DNA from: Paulownia fortunei
Lineage: Eukaryota; Streptophyta; Magnoliopsida; Lamiales; Paulowniaceae
Reading direction: 5' to 3'
DNA: 64,000 bases
Assembly: GCA_019321725.1 (NCBI GenBank)
Contig: CM033108.1
Coordinates: forward strand, 10,434,060 to 10,498,059
The notes beneath the pieces were generated by a model that did no database searches, had not been told where the DNA came from, and saw nothing but the letters and a program-made list of their open reading frames with translations. Each line of letters starts with the position of its first letter. The first letter of the stretch is position 1. Both the position numbers and the translations under genes were made by a program. Shown here piece after piece: positions 22,241 to 33,983 of the stretch.

Positions 22241-23350
22241 TGAATGTACATGTAGTTGTGATTTTGTCTTACATCTTCCTCTGGTTTTATATCTAGTAAC
22301 GACTTAAACACCCTTTATGGGTTGAGGATATGCTTTCTATCCAATTTTCTTATAAATTGGCAAATAAGGTCTTTCAATGTCAGTTTCCTAAGACTATAAT
22401 ATTCATATTCATCCTGGAAGTGATTCTATAAATTAAGAATTGGATGTTGTATTAATCCACATGAATGTATCTCAAGAGTCATTATAATGTCATCTAATGA
22501 CTCCTCACTCAGTCCATCCATAATGAATTGAATTTTATCTTCTCGATTTTTAGAAACCATTCCTAAGGAACAACACTTTGTATTGCAAATCCATCAAGCA
22601 CATTTGTGACAAACTTGCATTTTTTTTGCCCTTCATTTTTTTGATTATGTGCTTTTACTAAAACCAGGTATGTATCTAGTAAGCAAGTTTGGAAACACGT
22701 ATGCTACCTCACCTACTACTCTTACCTTTGCTTTAATTATCCATCGTATACCCCAGGGATGCTCTGGTGCATAAGCATCCTTAATATTTCAATCCTGGTT
22801 TTAATTAATTTTTAAAATTATATTTTTAGGGAGAAAAGGAAATCATTTCTTTAGAGTTAGAAAAATGTTATCAACTTTGAATAGAACAAGAAAAGAGAAT
22901 GAGAAAAAGAGAGAAACTATGTACAGATATTTCAGTTAATTGAAAAACTGATAAGTCTGGCTTCAATAGCCATAGGGTACCATTATCCGCTATTTAACTA
23001 GGAAGGATCCTAATTTTTGAGAATTTTCATAACTTTTGAAAAAAAATGCAAGTGTCTTTGAAAAGAGTGGGTCAATAAAATCCACACTGCATGATATTTG
23101 CAGTAGTTTTCTTTATTAAAAAGTGACTACCATGTGCTCTTGCGAAATTTTTTTTTACCTACCATATTGTCAGCATACATTTTTTGATTAGACAAAATAA
23201 AATAAAAAAAGTAAAACAAAATTAAATTAATAAAAATAAAAGAGAATGAGAGCTACAGAAAGTAAATCTTTGATTATCAGCTCTCATAATCTTCTTTTCC
23301 ATCCGTTGGGTTGCCTCTCATCAAGCGCTTGGTTTAATGTCCTTAGCCCA
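22241..23350 (-). other. Unassigned stretch plus post-pol UTR signature
   Basis: At 23303-23345 the - strand has ACATTAAACCAAGCGCTTG followed by GAGAGGCAACCCAACGG. From memory this type of text follows the integrase stop codon in Athila/TAT elements, so 23350 downward is 3' UTR. The rest holds short open - strand pieces, for example MVSKNREDKIQFIMDGLSEE from 22559, that I cannot assign. They may be further captured host DNA next to the LOG copy. No gene can be claimed. Confidence 0.4.
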
Positions 23351-24270
23351 ATATTGCTTCTTTCATCACTCATCAACATATGTTGCCAAAGCCATCATCT
23401 ATCCAATCACCATCTTATAATTTCAAAGCACCTAAATAAGTTTGTTCGTTTGTAGTTGAGTGAGGTCTTTAGCAATGCTGAGTAGTGGTATTTCTCTCTT
23501 ACCTAAGTAGACATATTTAAGATGGTCAGGGATTGGTTTAAGCTCCATTGTAGGTATTTGCACCATAGAAGCTAGAAGCCTCTCATTAGATATTGGCAAA
23601 TCAACATAAGAGACATCATATCTTGAATTTTTTTGGCAATGAATTTAGTTTCTTTATGTCATTTTCCACATCCCCCAATATTTGCACATCCAACTTCTTT
23701 TCTTTCAAATACTCCATAAGGAAATGTTTTTGTAAGTTAACTCCACTCTATCCTTGCCAGTGAGCTCAAGCATTTGTTGTGACTTGAGATCAATAATGTC
23801 AACTGCAGAAACAACATTCACGTTAGTAGGATATCTCATGACTTCAAAAATATTATATTTTATAACCTCGCCAACAAACTCTATAGTAAAAGTGTCATCA
23901 TGAACATCAATCTTAGCTCGGGCTGTCTTCATGAATGGTCTTCCAAAAAAGAATGAGTGTAGTATTTGGGCATGTGTCATCCTCCATCTCATAAAAATTA
24001 GTAGGGAAAACTAATTCATTCATATGCATATTAACATTTTCCACAACCCCTATTAGATATACATTAGATCTATCAGTCAATTATATGATAAAACTAGTTT
24101 CTTTTAAAGATCCTAGATTTAAAGAAGAATAAATAGAATTCAACATAACATTAATTGATGCTCCTAAATCTAATATGCATTTTTCAAACTTGGTCTTACT
24201 AATGTACAAGGGAAGGTAAAAGTACCCAGATCCTTACACTTTGGAAGGAGTTTTCTTTGAAAAGCTGCTG
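23351..24270 (-). pseudogene. Athila-like protease and RT-leading stub
   Basis: The aspartic protease core is at about 24190-24160 as LDLGASIN, with the DLGAS variant normal for this group. It is followed by NLGSLKETSF and QLTDRSNVYLIGVVENV, and by the FFGRPFMKTARAKIDVH segment (23960-23900). An acidic-to-hydrophobic linker has MELKPIPDHLKYVYLG (about 23550-23500). The frame reaches the region just before RT (IG-stop-IDD at about 23390) and then jumps straight to post-integrase UTR. Stops are scattered. About 3 kb of RT, RNase H and integrase coding sequence expected here is missing. Confidence 0.75.
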
Positions 24271-25850
24271 AAATATTCTCTTCCATGCTTACTTTTTCAT
24301 CCTCCATCAACTTCCATTTGTTAGTACATAGCTCTTTGAGGAACTTAGCACATTGAGGTACCTGCACGATTGCATCAAGAAGAGATATATTTTCCACTTT
24401 TTGAAAAGTCTCAAGATCTCATTTTCTTTCTCATTTTTCTTAGATTTTGCTAATCTACTAGGAAAAGGCAGACGTGTTATATAAGTATGAGAGAGAGGTT
24501 TATGAGTGGTTACTGACTTTGGATTCTCCTTAAGATGAATTGTCTTTTCAATAACTTTTCCATTTTAAAGAGTTGTGATCGAATTACCCTCCTTGATTTA
24601 ATTTTCACTTGAAGAAAAAATATGACACTAAGTGGAAGGATTAGGTTGAGGTTGAGTAGGAAATTTACCTTTTTCTTGACTACACAAAGACATTGTTAAT
24701 GTTGAAAGTGTGCTTTTGATCTCATTAATGGCTTGTAAAGTTTGGTTATTGATATTTATTTATGCATACATAAATTCTTGTAAAGTTTTCTCAAGAGATT
24801 TTGTATGTGGAGCTGGATAAGAAGGAAAGTTTGGTGGCTTTTGTGAATATAGCGGTTGGGCATGATTATATCTTACCAACTAAAATTGGAATGATCTGTC
24901 TATTGTGGCTTGTAAGTTTTAGAATATGGAGAACGAAAAGGCTTTTACAATGTGTTCATGACATTTGCTTGTGTTGGAATATTTGGGAATTCATTGGTGG
25001 AGTGTCCCATAAGTTCCCAAATGCTACAAACTTCTTTCTCTTGCACAAATCTGGTTTTCTTTATTTTTTTAAGTTCCATATCCTCAACTTTTCTTGTTAA
25101 ACTAACAATCATAGCATTTAGATCATCTTCTTAACTAAAGTAATATTTTTCTTTATTACTATTAGCAAGATTAGATCTAAAAGAACATTCGAAAGAATTG
25201 ATACTATATCATGATTGAGAGTTTTCCGCCAAATGGTCAAGATATTCTAAGGCTTCACCAAGTTCTTTATCAATAAACTCACAATTACATAATATTTCAA
25301 CAAATTATTTTGTTTCAGGAGTTAAACCTTCATAAACAAAACTAATTAAGCTCTATTTTTCAAAATAATGATATGGGCATGAATTCAATAAATCTTTAAA
25401 TCTTTCTCAACATTGAAAGAAAGTTTCATTAGAATTTTGAGAAAAAATTTGGATTTGTCTTTTGAAAGCATTATTTTTTATGAGTTGGAAAGAGCTTTTT
25501 CAAAAATTCAACTTGCTCCTGGGTTTTAAAGAGTTAAGTCAAGTTTTTACTTTATCTTTTAAAGAAAAAGAAAATAATTTGAGTTTAGCGATCTCATTTG
25601 CACAAGTTTGATCTTCAAAAGTGGCACATACTTCATCAAATTCTTTCGGATGCAAGTAAGGGCTTTTAGATTTGAAGCCATGGAAATTAGAAAGTAAAAG
25701 GATTATACATGACTTGAATCGAAAGTTATTTGCATTGAAAGGAAAAATGAAACAATAACAAGAAGAATTTTGAGGAGGTTTCAAGTAATAACGCATGGCA
25801 TGCACCTGTTGACTCTCATTTTCATCCTGGACACTTTCATTTTCAACCAT
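24271..25850 (-). pseudogene. Athila-like gag
   Basis: Gag begins with ATG at 25850 (MVENESVQDENESQQ) and is open to 25539. FPFNANNFRFKS and FHGFKSKSPYLHPKEFDEVC, then ATFEDQTCANEIAKLKLFSF, identify the capsid domain of this group. Below 25539 it continues in broken frames. The C-terminal region at 24760-24270 includes NQTLQAINEIKSTLSTL and MENISLLDAIVQVPQCAKFLKELC, which leads into protease. The same text in the opposite orientation occurs at 37412-37670. The gene is degenerate. Confidence 0.8.
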
Positions 25851-26050
25851 GGTGGAAGTGTGTAGATGTGACTCAAATAAATTTTAAAATAAAGTTTTTG
25901 AATTATTTCTAACTAAACTATGAGAATTATGATTATGATACTCTATAAACATATAACCATAAATAAAACAAACACACAACATTTATAAAGAAAAAGTATT
26001 TACAAACCTAAATACTTACCTTGCATTCCCCAGTAATGATGCCAAAAACT
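25851..26050 (-). other. Leader and primer binding site of the Athila-like element
   Basis: The - strand reads GTTTTTGGCATCATTACTGG and continues GGA just inside the LTR. This is a decayed form of the TTTTTGGCGCCGTTGCCGG text that marks the PBS of Athila/TAT elements, at 26027-26044. The remaining leader to the gag ATG at 25850 is AT-rich and non-coding. Confidence 0.7.
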
Positions 26051-26423
26051 TGCTACAACTTTAAAGTTGTAAACCCAAGTGCAGGTTGTGTCAAGTAATA
26101 AATTTATCGGGAGTCCGAGGTCAATCTACATAGAAGTTGTTTGAAGTTTTCAAGATATATTTCTTAAAAGATGGACTTTATGTGGTTTAGATTATAAAGA
26201 AAATATTATGCCATAACTTAGAAATCAAATTAATAAAAGTATTGAGGATTAGGGATCCGCTCTTGAGTTTTGGATAAAGGAATGATTATTTATTCTTTTT
26301 ATCTCTTTTAAATACCGCTATTGGAATCCTTACACAAATAAGGCTCCAATGAGAAAATATTTTCAAATAGCTCAAGCTATAAAGTAATTAAAATATTATC
26401 TTACTATTTGCAAATTATTTGTT

Positions 26424-26780
26424 AACACCAATATATATTTATGGGATCAAGTATTTATGCATACTTTTGTCTACAACAAATCAAGGTTTCATATTATCAG
26501 TCGGTGTAGTAGAACCGCACAATAAGATTAATGAACCTAAGTATTTGTTATGCCATTTGTGATACAAATATCAAGAATCGCCACTAAACAAGAAGGGTTT
26601 TAATACCAACACTTATTTATGGAATTAAGTATATGCACACCTTTGTATACAACAAATCAAGATTTCACATTAGTTATCGGTGGTAGAATTGTACAATAAG
26701 CTAAATGAACCCAAGTAATTGTTAGGCTATTAGTGACACATAAATCAAGAATCACCACAAAACAAAGAGGATTTCAATCA
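26424..26780. repeat. 178-bp tandem duplication in the LTR
   Basis: Two diverged copies, 26424-26601 and 26602-about 26780, share ACAACAAATCAAG, CGGTG..GTAGAA, ATGAACC(T/C)AAGTA, ATCAAGAATC(G/A)CCAC and AGG(G/A)TTT(T/C)AAT at the same offsets. Many substitutions show that the duplication is old. Confidence 0.8.
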
Positions 26781-27471
26781 AAAATTAAAACAATAATACA
26801 ACACACCTAAACATTATACACCTTTACAACCATTCTTCTTCCTCCATCAAGAGGTTCACCCTTTCTTTTCATCTAAATAAAATTTAGAAAGAATAATGAA
26901 AGTAAAAAATACTAAAAATAGAAAAGAAACTAGAGAATACATTTTTGTTACTACTATAAAAATTACATTATTACTGGAAAACTTAGCATAATCAAAGACA
27001 ACAATAAAAATTTGTTTCCCCATCTAAGGATTTTTGTGTTTGTGTTGAATGCTATCCAAGAGCCCCTATTTATAGTTGAAGAGTACCTAAATTGGCATCC
27101 CAAATTCACTCCAAACTCACTTAAAATTAACTTCACATGTCTTGTAAATTCATGTTTTCTTTTCATATTCAAAATTTATCACATATTTTTCTCTATACAG
27201 TCAGCTGATTTTGGAAAAGTGATCAACATGAAAGTTGTGTATTTATCTGTTATTTCATTTTCCAACTTGAATCACCTAATTCCAACCACTAAGGAGAAAG
27301 TTATGCTTGATTTAAAGAAATGTGTCAACATAGATAGATCATTTCCAATATACATATTTGGATGAATTTTCTGTTATAATCAAGGCTGAATTGGGTTGAG
27401 CTTCCAACAGCAAAGTTGTAGTTCTATCGCTTAGCTTTCAAATAAAGTAAGATTCAGGTGCATAAGTGTAA

Positions 27472-27476
27472 CACCC
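27472..27476. repeat. Target site duplication of element E, left
   Basis: ATAAG immediately outside the LTR end at 27477; the identical ATAAG follows the other end at 37025-37029. Five bases is normal for Ty3/gypsy integrase. Confidence 0.9.
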
Positions 27477-27538
27477 CCTACCACTAAATATAGATATTAA
27501 TATAATAATAATTTTGACAAGGTAGCACATGTGTGTAC

Positions 27539-27575
<37 letters not shown>

Positions 27576-30500
27576 CAACTATAGCACTTTGAGAAAAACA
27601 GTAAAAGTGTTTTCTCACATGTAACCCTGAATATAGAAAAATCACCGCTTATATAAAAAAACACAACACCCATCAAAATCATGCTATTCTCAAACTTATT
27701 TATTATAAAATTTCAAGAGTTATATATGACACGACATCCCAAAGTTACAATACGATAAATTCAAAAATCAAAATAATAGCCTATACTTTCGAAAGAAGTA
27801 AGGACATCTTGCATCTTATAACCCTTTATATATAGACAAAAATTTACACAATAATAATGATTATAAAAATTAGAATATGCTCACAACACAACCTAACAGG
27901 TCGTCATCTATGTACAGTGATCCTTAGAAACCTCTAGGAGCTCCAACAATCAATTCAGTAAGCCTCAGAGTCTCAGGTATCACCATGCTTACCTACAATA
28001 CATGAACTATGTGAGCTAATACTCAGTAAGTGAGAATCATGCATGCTGAAGAGATAATACAACATATATGCAATGCATTTCTAGGAGATCATGACAAAAA
28101 TGCAAACTCATGCATAAAAAATAGTTCATTCAAAGTCATTTTCCATTATTGGGCCCTTGACCCACCTACTATGTATCGGATAGAGCACTCAACAATATCA
28201 ATAATCACATGACCATAACAAATTGACACAGTCCAGGGGCCATCTCCTGGGATCACCAGAGGTCCACCCATGTCTTCCCCTATGATCCACTAGAAGTTTT
28301 TTCACTAGTGGTATCAATAAGGGCATAATCAAGTGGTCCACCATCTCATAACCACCACAGGCACACCCCTTGTCCACCCCTATGATCCTCCGAGAAGTAA
28401 AACTCATTATGCTCCAAAATATCATATAAATAAGCCACACAGGCCTCAGTACACTAGTAGTGGCCAACCAAAATATTTTTTTCTTAAAATAATGTTATGC
28501 ATGTAAAACCCTAACAATGAGCATGTGTTATACATGCACGTGTAAATATTGATGAATGGCATATTTAATGACACAACGGATCCAATATCCCATCATCCAA
28601 ACAACATATGAACTATAAGATATTTATAATACTCATCAAGATACTCATCAAGATACAAGAATCACATTTAATATAAATAAGGCAAGAAATACTATGCTCA
28701 TGCATTGTAGTTGCAAATTAATTTTCACTTACCTTTGATCGATTGTGTGTTACTTTTAGGTTTCTTAAGTATTTCTCCCTAACCCTAGAAATGAAACAAT
28801 CTGTAAAAATACAAGATATCAATCACCATTCTTAATTAACAGATGAATTATACCTAATGTAGTATATAGATCTTGAATCTCAATTTGATTAAACAACCTT
28901 ACTACTTAGAAACTATAACCGAATACAACCTTTTACAAACCTTTATTACACATCTTAAATGTATATGAACCTTACTTAATTGATGTATGATAACTCTTAT
29001 AACATCTCCCTAAATGTTAGGGATTAAATGCACCACATCTATGCTGGAACATGTTAATGAACCAAATGGGATAGATTCACAACTTCACATTTTCTTACTA
29101 CCACATTAATTTACATGATGATTTTGACACCCTTAGACATATTCATTCACTCCCTAATTTTTATCACACCTAGATAACATAAAAAATAATGTAAAAATGT
29201 CATATAATGGCTAAAACACATGGATATAGCTTCCCAAGTTCAGCTCCCTTCACAGCATAGTGAAACAGATTTTTCCTACCGTGATAGTTTTGCGCACTTC
29301 ATGACATTAATGGTTTTGGCACCTTTAAGTATATTCAATCACTCCCAAATTTTCAGAACACTTAGATAACATATACAAAGATACAACCAGTTCATATTCT
29401 TTCCAAAACTCATGGATTTATCTCCCCTAATTTAGTGTCCTTCCCAGCAAACCAAAATAAATTTTGTTACTTTAGCAGTTTGAGTGGTTCTCCAATATCA
29501 TGCTCTATTTCAATTTCTAACCAATCCAAATTCATTCCAATACTCTTAACTCATATATGGACATGTAAATGGTAATAATTAAAGGTTTTATTCAGCATAC
29601 CATACATGTTTAAAGCCTAAAACACAAGAAAATAGTAAGGTGCTAGTTTCTGCCTCAAGTATTTCCTATTAAGTATTTGTCATAAAAAATCCTTTCTTTG
29701 TACACCAAAGTCTAACTAAAAACTTTATAACACTTTTATAAAAGATATTGAAAGCTTAATACACAATAAACCCATCTGAAAACCAAAGGCAAAATTGTAG
29801 GTAAGTGTTACCTATGTAGATTTTGAGGTTAAACTTTATGGTAATCACTTCTCCTTTGTTTTTCTTGCTTTTACTTCAACTTGGAATCAATTTGGAGCAC
29901 TTGGAGCCTTAAGGTGGGTGTTTGAAAGATGAAAATGGCTGAAATAAGGGTCTGGTCGTGGCTTAAGGGTGAAGGAAAGCTTGAGGTGGCACTTCAGGTG
30001 CTTGCTTAAGCTTGGTAGCAAGTATGAGATGTCAAGTTGTGGTATAAATCTGACATTTCACCCATCTTTCAAGCCTAGATCAGATGTATCTTACTATACA
30101 TTAATTTTATTGCATCCTATTTTAATTACCACAAGATCCCATAGACAATCCATAAGCTAATTCTCTAGCCATTCATTTAATTTCTTACCCGATTGTCACC
30201 CGATTCTTGAATAATTATCCATATTAAAAATTATATAATCTTATACACAAATTAATATTGTAATACCGCCTTTCAATCATAGTATCTTATGTCCAATGTT
30301 CCAAATATGCAATTTACCCATATATACTTTTGAAATACCTGGATGAAATCAAATCAAATCATATAAGTTTACTAGTAACACTTTTAGCACTTTCAAAATT
30401 ATAACCTATATATCTCATCTATATCCAATATTGATTAACCTCATTTTCTTCTTATTTCAATATAAAATCAACTACTTAGATTAGGAGATTTAATAACTAA

Positions 30501-30660
30501 TATCGTGCAAGAACTTCATAATTAAGTTTAATATTCAAGAATGTCGTATAAAATAAAATAAATTATGCAATGTCAATAGAAATACAAGTAGCATATAAAA
30601 TTAGCACATAATGTATGAATCATATTGGCCAAGTGATTAGTGTGAGACTTGGCTATTACA
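27477..30660 (-). repeat. 3' LTR of element E
   Basis: A 3184-bp LTR from TGTAATAGCC at 30660 to GGTGTTACA at 27477. Against the 5' LTR the first 80 bp at the low end differ at about four positions by eye. A (TA) run of about 29 bp at 27544-27572 is much longer than the counterpart at about 34060. A MATTSV-starting frame at 28467-28198 has a counterpart in the other LTR but is not a gene. Confidence 0.9.
27544..27572. repeat. (TA)n microsatellite
   Basis: An uninterrupted TA dinucleotide tract of about 29 bp inside one LTR of element E. The other LTR has only a short TATATATATA run followed by different sequence, so the tract expanded or contracted after insertion. Confidence 0.95.
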
Positions 30661-30678
30661 TCCTCCCCTCCTTATAAA
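30661..30678 (-). other. Polypurine tract of element E
   Basis: The - strand reads TTTATAAGGAGGGGAGGA and then the 3' LTR. It is almost the same as the PPT of element F at 58471-58487. Confidence 0.9.
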
Positions 30679-33600
30679 AATTTCATCCTCGAAATTTTAC
30701 TTACCAAAAAGCTCTAGATATTTAACTATCATTTTATGTTTTCTTTCCCAAGTAGCTTTTTCTATTGATTGACTTCTCTTTAGTACTTTAACTAATGAGA
30801 TATTCTCATTTTGAACTTGCTTTACATCCCTTACTAAAATCTCTATAGGTCTTTCTTCATATCTCCGACCTCAATTTAGTTCTATTGATTCCTTCTTCAG
30901 TAGATGAAATAGATTCATGATGTACTTCCTTAAAATGAACACATGAAACACATTGTGAACTCGAGACATTGTTACAAAGAGGTCGAGTTTACAGACAATG
31001 TCCCCAATTGTATGAGTAATGTAAAATAAATCAATGTACCTAGGATAAAGTTTGTATGTAACATCTCCAAATTTTTTTTTGCCCAAGCCGCATAATCCAT
31101 TTCATTGGAGACACCTTCAAAAATTTGATCCCCTATCATAAATTGCAACGATATTCTTCTTCAATTTGCATAACTCTGCAATTTGTTCCACCACTTCTAT
31201 CATTTCCCAAACCATATTCAGCCTAAAAGAACACCAAATTCATTTCAATAAAATGATGATCTATATTTTCTATCATACAATGGCTCATAAAAAACTATCC
31301 TAAGTAGCCTCATCTCTATTGTTATATAGAAATTCTAGCTAAGGAAAATTTTCTCAATTGACATCAACAATCTAATGCACAAGCTCTAAGCATATCTTGC
31401 AAAGTCTAATTTGATTGTTCTGATTGCCCATTGATGCATGGATGATCACAATACTTAAATATAATTTTGTTTCCAATACTTGATGTACTTGATGTAAGAT
31501 CTTCTAGGAAGTGGACAAACACCTTAAATCTACATCTGAACTAATAAACACTAATAAATCATAAAGTCTAACTGCTTCCTATACATTTATCTTTCCATAG
31601 ATTTTCAAGGAATACCTAGGGTAAATTGAGAAAGAATGAGCATATTCAGTTAACCTACGAACAATAACCAAATTCCATTATCATATACAAAGTTCATGAA
31701 TGCTTTCTCATTTGCAGCTGAAAAAAAAAACAGAACTAAAATATTCTTACATATGAACTTTTATGTATATCCTTTTTTTTAGTTGCAAACCAAATATTAA
31801 CAATATATTCTATAATAGCTTGTCTAGTATCCGATATTTGTACATTTTCTTGAGATCACAAATATCATTCATACCACTAAATAAAACAAATAAAAAGTTC
31901 ATGATCATCACCTAAAACTTAGTGTTGCAATTTCTTATCCCTGATTGTCACATCTAGCTCTTATTAAGAGATTATTATCACTTATCATAAAAATCTATTT
32001 AAGTGTCTTTTATGCCTTTCATCTAATCTTAACCTTTCATCGACCTTATTTCGAGCATTTGATATTGGATCATACAATATTAATTAACAGATAATTCACC
32101 ACTTACTCTAATTCATCCTTTATACAACCCTCAACTCCCATAATAGTTTATGATGTAAAATTTATTTGAATATTAGTCTATTAAGATATTTCATTCCAAT
32201 GACATCTATAATTATATGGATCATACAATATATTCACTTACTAATAATATACATCCTTTTTTCAAGTTCAACTGCTTTGAGTATATAGACATTTCAAGTA
32301 CTTCAATTTTGTAACGTCACATGTAGTATTACCAAAATAATCTAATTAACTCGAAAAATGTTGAGTAACTTTTCCACATTGCATGAAACATATACCAAAG
32401 CACAATGAGAAAACACCACTATACACAATACATAACTTATATTTAAAGTTGGAGTCACTACCAAAGCTCAAATCATTTCTCTTTAAGTAATTAGAGATTT
32501 CTTCCCACTTAGCAAACCATTCAAATTTCATATACCTGTATGTATGATGAAATAAAGCAGTAACAATTAAGGAAAAAATTTGATTGAATACCCAATAATA
32601 TCATTAGCCCAAAAAACTTTTCTTATTTCTATCACATTTATTGGTCTTCCCTATTTTAGTACAACCTTGAAGTTTTGAATAGTTATAAGGACACCTTCTT
32701 AAGAAAATTACCAGTCCCAAAAATAAATCTTGTATTACATAACCAAAAGATCGCATTTACTAAATTGAACAAATAATTTCTACTTCCTTAAAGTTTTCAA
32801 GATCATATTGAAAGGTCAATCATATTTCTCCTCGTTGTACACTAAGATATCATTAATGAATATCACCCCAAACATACCCATATAGAATCATCAAACACAT
32901 TATTCATCATGTATATCAAAATAATTAGGGCATTAGTCAACCAATGGCATAACAAGAAATTCATAATTAATTCAAACTTAAAATCATTCCTCAAAATCAC
33001 AGTAGCTTCTCTTAATTTATCAAATAATATGAAAATCTCAATTCAGTTGCAATAAATAATACATAACCTCAAGATTCATCGTTCTTCTAGGTGAATATGA
33101 AGTGGAGCTTGTTTAGGAGAAGCACTAAACCTTAATGCCTTGCCCAATAATATAACAATATCACTTAAGGTTTATTGAATTCCAATAGGTGTATATAATA
33201 AACTACAAGAGAGATTGGATTTGTTCTTGCATCTATATTCAGGATAAAATCAATTGGTTAGTCAATAGTATGCCCAAAAACTTCTTTTCAATATGTATCA
33301 AGAGATCTAAGATCACACAAATGGATTTTTTGTAAACTTTGGTCATTTCTAAAAATTCTAACACAACCCAAAGATCGATAATAACTCTTTCTTGCTACTC
33401 TTTTTCACGGTAACTGTAGAAAGTTATAATTTGACAATCTTCTTTATTTTTTACAAATAGTAAATATTTTCCTATCATGGTCTCTATAAAATTTCAAAAT
33501 TTCATCACTTATAATTTAAAAGTCTTAATAATCCTGAAATAATCCACAATGTATAATTATCAATAAATCAATCAACACCAAAAGGATATATCATAATCTA

Positions 33601-33966
33601 GCTAATATAACAAAATTAACTAGAGCTCTTGAAATCTAATTAGTTGATCTTGAACTTTCAGAAGGAATTAAAACATTATAATTAACCTCATATATATATA
33701 TCAAGTACCCTATCTAGTCTTATTACATACTTAGTTGATAATAGAGATTATGAAGCTCTAAAGATAGAATACCAACCATAAATTTTGTACCTATTACTAC
33801 TGATGAGTCTACCTCAACATTATTTTATACAAAATATTAAAAACACATGGCCAATATTATTCATGAAATACAAAATGAATTATACAACAAATAAAACTTA
33901 CTGGCACGGTTGTGCTCCACCAGTTTTAAAGATCATGTACATAGACAATCTATAGATCCACAAATC
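30679..33966 (-). pseudogene. Decayed gag-pol of element E
   Basis: Only traces of coding remain on the - strand. 31086-30871 is open and matches the integrase C-terminal part of F (GDVTYKLYPRYIDLFYI, RVHNVFHVFILRKYI). 31440-31380 preserves a GQSEQSN-type segment around the integrase catalytic Glu. 32875-32835 preserves the RT active-site text VIFINDILVYNE, with Asn in place of the first Asp of the usual FIDD. Gag and protease are not recognisable in 33000-33966. Compared with F, over 1 kb is missing. It cannot encode active protein. Confidence 0.7.
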
Positions 33967-33983
33967 GAGCTCTAATACCACTA
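33967..33983 (-). other. Primer binding site of element E
   Basis: The - strand reads AGTGGTATTAGAGCTC next to the LTR end, one base away from the initiator-Met-tRNA site TGGTATCAGAGC also used by element F. Confidence 0.85.

Larger units (their letters stand above)
26051..27476 (-). repeat. 5' LTR of the Athila-like element, inner part
   Basis: This is the PBS-proximal 1426 bp of the LTR; the outer 382 bp lie at 37030-37411 beyond the inserted element E. It ends in TTGTAGCA at 26051. Reassembled length is about 1.8 kb. It contains a 178-bp tandem duplication at 26424-26780. Confidence 0.75.

Noticed and set aside
26424..26780. Possible CRISPR-like or satellite array
   Set aside because: Only two diverged 178-bp units; it is a tandem duplication within an LTR.
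28198..28467. Open frame starting MATTSV with a counterpart at 34759-34974
   Set aside because: Both lie at the same place in the two LTRs of element E; the similarity reflects LTR duplication, not a conserved gene, and the frames diverge after short stretches.
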